Made by a program: the position numbers and the translations under genes
The notes under the pieces: generated by a model
Told to the model about the DNA's origin: nothing
Database searches by the model: none
Seen by the model: the letters and a program-made list of their open reading frames with translations, nothing else
Shown here: positions 31,624 through 36,332 of the stretch, in pieces
Numbering within the stretch: the first letter of the stretch is position 1
Layout: each line of letters starts with the position of its first letter
Source of the DNA: Xanthomonas dyei
GTDB taxonomy: Bacteria; Pseudomonadota; Gammaproteobacteria; Xanthomonadales; Xanthomonadaceae
Direction of reading: 5' to 3'
Assembly (NCBI RefSeq): GCF_002939865.1
Contig: NZ_MDEE01000041.1
Span: 1-36,332 of the forward strand
Length of the DNA: 36,332 nt

Positions 31624-34029
31624 ATGGCGCAGGCAGCACGCAGTACACGCAGTGGCCGGACCATGCACATGGTGCGCGGCTGGCTGACGCTCCCTCTGGC
31701 GCTGCTGATGGCCGTGGCTGTCGGCATGGCCGTGCTCTCTGCACTGGCGATCGAAATCCAATCCGGAGCCACCGCCTGGATCGTTGGTCAGGGCCATTGG
31801 TCCAATGCCCAGCAGGAGTCGGTGTACTGGCTGGAGCGCTACCTGACGAGCGGCGATCCGTCCGATCTACAGGCCGCCTGCCGCGCGCTGGAGGTGCCGC
31901 TCGGCGATCGTGCGGCACGCGAGGCGGTCGAACAGCCGGTGATTGCCTGGACAGCGGTTTACGCCGGGCTCGCAGCCGGGCGCAATGCCCGCGAGGACAT
32001 GCCGCAAATGGTCCGGCTGTATCGCTACGGCCAGGTTTTTCCGTATCTGGGCGATGCCATCGCGATGTGGAAGCATACCGATGCCGATCTGTTGAAGCTG
32101 AGTGCGCTGGCCGACCGTGCTGCCTCCGTGCAGGCCGCCAGTACACCGGATGCGCGCGCGCTGCAGGCGCTGCGCGACGACCTGCATCTGCTCGATGGCC
32201 GCATGCGCAGCGATGCGGGGCAGTTCCAGGCGCAGCTGATCCGCTGCGCACGCCTGCTGCACGACGTGATGGTGGCCTGCAGCCTGGCCACCTTATTGTT
32301 GGTGCTGATCACCTGCGTGCTGGCGATGCGTCGCATCCGCGATTATCTGCTGTCGCACGAGGGCCGCTTTCGCACCGCGTTTCAGCAGGCCGCGCTGGGC
32401 ATGGTCAAGTTCGATCTGCGCGGCCACGTGCTCGATGCCAACGCCTCGATGGCCACCATCCTGCGCTACCGCCCGGAAGAGCTGCAGGCGTCCACGCTAG
32501 CAGAGCTGATACATCCGGACGACATCGTGCTGGACAGCCGCGGCATGATCGACTGGCCGCGGCTGATGCAGTCCGGCGAGCTGCGCTTCCTGCGTGCCGA
32601 TGGCGAAGTGATGTGGGGCCGCTGGAGCGCCTCGCTGGTGGAGCCGGGCCCGGAGGAACCCACGCTGGTGCTGGCGGTGATCGAAGATGTCTCGCACGCG
32701 CACGAACTGGCCGACGAGGTCGCCTTCCACGCGCGCCACGACGCCTTGACCGGCCTGATCAACCGGCGCGAGATCGAGCGCCGCCTGCTGCATCTGATCG
32801 AGCCGCCGCAATCGCCGCAGCTGTGCCATGCGCTGTGCTTCGTGGATCTGGACCACTTCAAACTGGTCAACGACACCTTCGGGCATGCGGTCGGCGACAA
32901 GTTCCTGTGCCACTTCGCCGATGTCATCACCATGCAGCTGCGTCCGGGCGACTGGCTGGGGCGGCTGGGAGGCGACGAGTTCGCGATCCTGCTGGCCAAT
33001 ACCGATCTGCTGCAGGCGCAGGCAGTGCTGGAGCGCATGCATGGCGTGTTGGGGCAGCCGTGGAGCCATCAGGGCGGCCGGCCGCTGACGCCGAGTTGCA
33101 GCTTTGGCGTGGTGGAAATCCGCCAGGGCGCCAGCGATGTCAACGCCTTGATGACCGCGGCCGATCTGGCCTGTTACGCGGCCAAGGAAGAAGGGCGCAA
33201 CCGGATTCGGTGTTTTGGCGAGAACGATCTGGCCTTGGCGCGGCGTCGGCATGACGGTGGCTGGATCAGCGCCGTGCAGCAGGCCATCGCCGAACAGCGG
33301 CTGCTGCTGTACGCGCAGAAGATCCAGGTGCTGAGCGACCCCGATCGTCTGCAGTACGAAGTGCTGGTGCGCATGCGCGCGCGCGATGGACGCGTGCTGA
33401 GTCCGGGCGAATTCCTGCCTGCAGTGGAGCGTTACGGGCTCGGGCGCATGGTCGATGTCTATGTGCTGGAAACCTTGTGCGCGCAATTGGCCGACAACCC
33501 GCTGCATGTGGCGACCCTGGACCTGTGTCACGTCAATCTGTCCGCGCAATCGATCGCGCAGCCGGATTTTCTCGATTTCGTCTGCGCCTTGTTCGAGCGC
33601 TACCCCACGCTTGTGTCCAAGCTATGCATGGAGATCACCGAAACCGCCGTCATTGGCGATCTGGAACATGCGCAGCGCTTCGTGCAGAGCGTGCGTGCGC
33701 GTGGCTGCCATGTGGCGTTGGACGATTTCGGTAGCGGGCTGGCCTCGTTCGGCTACCTCAAGCAGTTCACCGTCGATGTGTTGAAGATCGATTGCGGCTT
33801 CGTGCGCAACTACGCGCATGACGCGGTGGACCGCGCCGCGGTGCATTCCATCGCCCAGGTCGGCCTGGCATTGGGCATCGAAGTGGTGGCCGAAGGGGTG
33901 GAGTCGGAGGCGGATATCCCCGGCCTGCGCGATGCCGGCGTGGGCCAGGTGCAGGGCTTCAGCCTGCACCGCCCGTGCCCGCTGCAAGACCTGATCGCGC
34001 CACAGCCATTGCTGGCGGTGACCGGGTAG
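31624..34029 (+). CDS. Membrane-bound PAS-GGDEF-EAL protein (cyclic di-GMP turnover)
   Basis: This 801-residue protein has a membrane helix at about 20-43, an extracytoplasmic sensor region to about 215 and a second helix at about 220-242. A PAS domain (FRTAFQQAALGMVKFDLRGH) is followed by GGDEF at 449-453 and an EAL domain from about 550. The GGDEF motif is exact and an inhibitory-site RxxD (RPGD) lies five residues before it, so the cyclase may be active and product-inhibited. The EAL domain keeps its metal and catalytic residues: EVL at 579-581, HVNLSAQ, EITET, DDFGSG, LKID and EGVES. It may both make and degrade cyclic di-GMP, switching between motility and biofilm or virulence. The start at 31624 follows GAGG; the frame is open to 31483. 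Confidence 0.93.
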   Translation: MAQAARSTRSGRTMHMVRGWLTLPLALLMAVAVGMAVLSALAIEIQSGATAWIVGQGHWSNAQQESVYWLERYLTSGDPSDLQAACRALEVPLGDRAAREAVEQPVIAWTAVYAGLAAGRNAREDMPQMVRLYRYGQVFPYLGDAIAMWKHTDADLLKLSALADRAASVQAASTPDARALQALRDDLHLLDGRMRSDAGQFQAQLIRCARLLHDVMVACSLATLLLVLITCVLAMRRIRDYLLSHEGRFRTAFQQAALGMVKFDLRGHVLDANASMATILRYRPEELQASTLAELIHPDDIVLDSRGMIDWPRLMQSGELRFLRADGEVMWGRWSASLVEPGPEEPTLVLAVIEDVSHAHELADEVAFHARHDALTGLINRREIERRLLHLIEPPQSPQLCHALCFVDLDHFKLVNDTFGHAVGDKFLCHFADVITMQLRPGDWLGRLGGDEFAILLANTDLLQAQAVLERMHGVLGQPWSHQGGRPLTPSCSFGVVEIRQGASDVNALMTAADLACYAAKEEGRNRIRCFGENDLALARRRHDGGWISAVQQAIAEQRLLLYAQKIQVLSDPDRLQYEVLVRMRARDGRVLSPGEFLPAVERYGLGRMVDVYVLETLCAQLADNPLHVATLDLCHVNLSAQSIAQPDFLDFVCALFERYPTLVSKLCMEITETAVIGDLEHAQRFVQSVRARGCHVALDDFGSGLASFGYLKQFTVDVLKIDCGFVRNYAHDAVDRAAVHSIAQVGLALGIEVVAEGVESEADIPGLRDAGVGQVQGFSLHRPCPLQDLIAPQPLLAVTG

Positions 34030-34097
34030 GGCCTGCCGGCAGCGCTCCGCGCCAGGGCCGTGACTGCGCCAGAGTGCGTTGCCGGCTGTAAATCGCC

Positions 34098-34103
34098 GAT
34101 AAT
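34098..34103 (+). promoter_or_regulatory. Possible -10 element just before rluF
   Basis: GATAAT is followed by six bases (CGGAAG) and then the ATG at 34110. If it acts as a -10 box the transcript is leaderless; alternatively GGAAG is a Shine-Dalgarno on a longer mRNA. Confidence 0.35.
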
Positions 34104-34109
34104 CGGAAG

Positions 34110-34832
34110 ATGACAATCCGACTCAACAAACATATCGCCGATACCGGCTTCTGCTCGCGCCGCGAGGCCGACCGCCTGATCGGCGAACGCCGCGTCACCG
34201 TCAACGGCGTGGTCGCCGGCACCGGCGCGGTGGTGGGCGAGGAAGACACCGTGCTGGTGGATGGTCAGCCGCTGCGCGCACGCGAGGCCAAGAAGCCCGG
34301 TGGACGCAAGCATGTCTATATCGCGCTCAACAAGCCGGTAGGCATCACTTGCACCACCGAGAGTTCGGTCAAGGGCAACATCGTCGAATTCGTCGGCCAC
34401 GAGCAGCGCATCTTCCCGATCGGCCGCCTGGACAAGGAGTCCGAAGGGCTGATCCTGATGACCAGCAACGGCAACATCGTCAACGAGATCCTGCGCGCGG
34501 AAAACCGCCACCAAAAAGAGTATCTGGTGGCGGTCAACAAGGCGGTCACCGACGAATTCTTGCGTGGCATGGCGCGTGGTGTGCGCATCCACAACGAAAC
34601 CACCTTGCCGTGCCGCACCGCGCGCATCGCCAAGTTCGGCTTCCGCATCGTGCTGGAGCAAGGCTTGAACCGGCAGATTCGCCTGATGGCCGCCGAATTC
34701 GGCTACCGGGTCACGCAACTGCGGCGGGTGCGCATCGACAACATCAAGCTTGCCGCGCTCAAGCCTGGGCAGTGGCGCAACTTGAGCGATGCGGAACTGC
34801 GCGGCCTGCTGCCGCAGCGCACCGAGTGGTAA
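34110..34832 (+). CDS. rluF: 23S rRNA pseudouridine synthase (RluF type)
   Basis: This 240-residue protein has an N-terminal S4 domain (residues about 3-50, RLNKHIADTGFCSRREADRL, RRVTVNG). The RsuA/RluF catalytic domain has the motif IGRLDKESEGLIL with catalytic Asp108. KEYLVAVNKAVTDEF and GLNRQIRLMAAEFGYRV match the RluF branch, which converts U2604 of 23S rRNA to pseudouridine in E. coli. It is somewhat shorter than the E. coli protein (about 290) because the C-terminal tail is missing. The related RluB and RluE cannot be excluded entirely, but the LNRQIRLM block favours RluF. Confidence 0.88.
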   Translation: MTIRLNKHIADTGFCSRREADRLIGERRVTVNGVVAGTGAVVGEEDTVLVDGQPLRAREAKKPGGRKHVYIALNKPVGITCTTESSVKGNIVEFVGHEQRIFPIGRLDKESEGLILMTSNGNIVNEILRAENRHQKEYLVAVNKAVTDEFLRGMARGVRIHNETTLPCRTARIAKFGFRIVLEQGLNRQIRLMAAEFGYRVTQLRRVRIDNIKLAALKPGQWRNLSDAELRGLLPQRTEW

Positions 34833-35100
34833 ACCGGCCGGCCGGCTGCGCTGCCGGATGTCAGGCGCAGTGGTCGCCATCCGGTGCTTCCGCTGCAGTC
34901 GGTATGGGCGTTCGCGTGCGGCCCGCCGGGTGCGAATAGCTGACCAAACGCTGCGCTTGGCACCTTGTGGGCTCGGTCATCGTCATCGTCGATAAGCGTC
35001 GGCCGCTCACGCGTTCGCTGCGAAGCGTCGGTCTCGGGTGTTACGCGACACTGCGGTCGCTGTCGGCCAACGCCGTGGCGCTGGATGTCGTATCACTCAC

Positions 35101-36048
35101 TCAGTCGACGATGTTCTTGGCTTCGGCGGTGCCCAGCAGCTCCGGGTGCACCACCTTGCGCCGGCGTTCCAGCACCGGATGCAGAAACACCGCGCCGAGA
35201 ATGATCGCCACGCCAAGATAGAACTGCAGGGTGAGCTCGCGTTGTTCGCCCAGCAGGGCGATGGCCAGCACGATGGCGTAGACCGGCTCCAGATTGGTCA
35301 CCAGCTGCACCGAGTACGCGCTGAGATGACGCAGCGCGACCAGTGCCAGCGCAAACGGCAGCAGGGTGCAGGCCAGCGACAGGACGAGCAGCAACACGCC
35401 ATCGTGCAGGCTGGGAAGCATCAACAGATCGCCATGCAACGATGGCAGCAGCAGCGGCATGGCCGGTGCCAGCACGGTCAAGGTCAGCGTGCCGGCACCC
35501 AGTTCCAGTGCAGTGACGGTGAGCGGGTCGGCATGCGCCACCATGCGTTTGTTGAGAGAGCCGAACAGCCCGACGAACACGGCCGAAATCGCGCCGACCA
35601 CCACCCCTGCACGCATGCCATCGGGCACGCCGCCGACCACCAGCGCCACTCCCGGCAACACGGCAAGGCCGAACAGCAACTCGCGCGGGCGGAATGGCCG
35701 CTGCGTCACCCAGGGCTCGATCACGGCAGTGAACACCGGCGCCAAGGCGATGCAGGTGGCTGCCACCGACGCGTTGGCCAGCTTGATCGCGCCATAGAAG
35801 GTCAGCCAATGCAGCGCCACCAACGCGCCGATGCCGCAATAGCCCAGCACCACGCGCGCGGACAGGCCGCGCAGGCCGCGCCACACCCGCGGCCACAAGG
35901 CCAAGGCCACCACTACGATCAACATGCGCCACCACACCAGCGGCAACGCCTGCAGCGTGATCAACTTGCCCAGAATCGCGGTGATGCCCCAAAGCAGCAC
36001 GCAGAAATGAATTTGCAGTTGCGCCTTGCGCAGGTCGGTCGTGGGCAT
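35101..36048 (-). CDS. EamA/DMT-family transporter
   Basis: This 315-residue protein has ten predicted membrane helices in two EamA repeats. Repeat 1 starts HFCVLLWGITAILGKLITLQ and contains LANASVAATCIALAPVFTAVIEP. Repeat 2 ends with QLVTNLEPVYAIVLAIALLGEQREL. These are the features of DMT exporters for amino acids or metabolites. The start at 36048 gives the family N-terminus MPTTDLRKAQLQIH; the longer frame to 36192 covers the dispersed repeat. A GACAAT hexamer lies five bases before the ATG, so the mRNA may be leaderless. The substrate is unknown. Confidence 0.92.
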   Translation of the reverse strand: MPTTDLRKAQLQIHFCVLLWGITAILGKLITLQALPLVWWRMLIVVVALALWPRVWRGLRGLSARVVLGYCGIGALVALHWLTFYGAIKLANASVAATCIALAPVFTAVIEPWVTQRPFRPRELLFGLAVLPGVALVVGGVPDGMRAGVVVGAISAVFVGLFGSLNKRMVAHADPLTVTALELGAGTLTLTVLAPAMPLLLPSLHGDLLMLPSLHDGVLLLVLSLACTLLPFALALVALRHLSAYSVQLVTNLEPVYAIVLAIALLGEQRELTLQFYLGVAIILGAVFLHPVLERRRKVVHPELLGTAEAKNIVD

Positions 36049-36053
36049 GCGCC

Positions 36054-36059
36054 ATTGTC
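36054..36059 (-). promoter_or_regulatory. Possible -10 element for a leaderless EamA transcript
   Basis: On the minus strand GACAAT is followed by five bases (GGCGC) and the ATG at 36048. The -35 is unclear. Confidence 0.35.
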
Positions 36060-36101
36060 GCCGAAAAGCCGCAGATCGGCGCCGTGCAATGAGTCGTATT
36101 G

Positions 36102-36221
36102 GAGCGGCTGACACCACCTGGCGAGCAGTCGTCAGGTGGGTAGGGACGGCGCGGTCAGAACCGCAGTGTATGCGTGGTACATACCGCATCAAGCATCAAC
36201 CACGCCCGCCTGGCGGCTGCA
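36102..36221 (+). repeat. Dispersed structured repeat, copy B
   Basis: These 120 bases align with the minus-strand sequence of 14929-15046. CCACCTG and CAGGTGG form a perfect 7-bp stem around GCGAGCAGTCGT. Copy A forms a stem at the same place with ACCAAAAC and GTTTGGT. The copy ends about 20 bases before the IS5-group element. Confidence 0.6.
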
Positions 36222-36245
36222 AAGTCATCTTGTCTGCTGCTCTAA

Positions 36246-36332
36246 GGAAGGTCTGAATAACGATGCCTGAGAGGGCAGAATGTCCGCATCGTTCCGGAGA
36301 ATCGCGTTTGGATCTTCGGAGTTTCGCCATTT
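36246..36332. mobile_element. Terminal part of an IS5-group insertion sequence
   Basis: GGAAGGTCTGAATAAC closely resembles the terminal inverted repeat of E. coli IS5 (GGAAGGTGCGAATAAG). It is preceded at 36242-36245 by CTAA, the preferred IS5 target duplication. Only 87 bases are inside the window and the transposase is not reached, so orientation and integrity are unknown. Confidence 0.6.

Noticed and set aside
29434..31797. 787-codon open frame on the minus strand
   Set aside because: It is antisense to deaD, which has every helicase motif in the correct order; the antisense product has no family features.
1..36332. CRISPR arrays, rRNA or tRNA genes
   Set aside because: No regularly spaced direct repeats and no recognisable rRNA or tRNA sequence were noticed on either strand; a tRNAscan or Infernal run would be the decisive test.

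Overview
The window reads as a piece of a Xanthomonas-type chromosome (Gammaproteobacteria, Xanthomonadaceae). It is GC-rich and has two TonB-dependent receptors. It carries a pyrophosphatase/phosphodiesterase whose catalytic residues match the structurally studied Xanthomonas NPP at a constant offset of three, a Thx-type small ribosomal protein, GTAGGAGC-type REP sequence, and IS5-family insertion sequence ends at both edges. No rRNA, tRNA or CRISPR array was recognised.

Layout. 1-273: left part of an IS5-family element with a truncated transposase. 472-3887: a LysR regulator facing an MFS exporter and an aldo/keto reductase. 3971-11493 (minus strand): the most distinctive block, three tandem copies of a two-gene cassette. 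Each has a secreted subtilisin-like protease with a C-terminal P domain, followed after one base by a secreted protein of about 200 residues. The middle protease is interrupted by one in-frame TGA. 12290-14668: a TonB-dependent receptor. 15145-16793: a marR-MFS operon with a palindromic operator candidate in its promoter. 17243-19885: a ZnuD-like receptor divergent from a MerC-domain membrane protein, with a Zur-box-like sequence in front of each. 20173-20355: Thx.

20618-25347 (minus strand): Ada/AlkA fusion, Ogt methyltransferase, NPP lipoprotein and ClC chloride transporter. 25493-28235 (plus strand): a ClpP-fold lipoprotein, a small membrane protein, a DUF4019 protein and a MAPEG protein. 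28445-29010: an S4 RNA-binding protein and an overlapping small hypothetical. 29440-34832: DeaD-type RNA helicase, a membrane PAS-GGDEF-EAL protein and RluF pseudouridine synthase. 35101-36048: an EamA transporter. 36246-36332: one end of a second IS5-group element.

How the genes fit together. The protease cassettes lack an obvious N-terminal propeptide, and each is rigidly coupled to a secreted partner. This suggests the partner folds, escorts or inhibits the protease in trans, as the ORF2 chaperone does for the kexin-like Aeromonas serine protease. The ZnuD-like/MerC pair looks like a zinc-responsive unit. The Ada-AlkA/Ogt pair is a rearranged adaptive response to alkylation. Several genes have a -10-like hexamer only 5-6 bases before the ATG, which points to leaderless mRNAs. 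A structured repeat of about 120 bp occurs twice (14929-15046 and 36102-36221).
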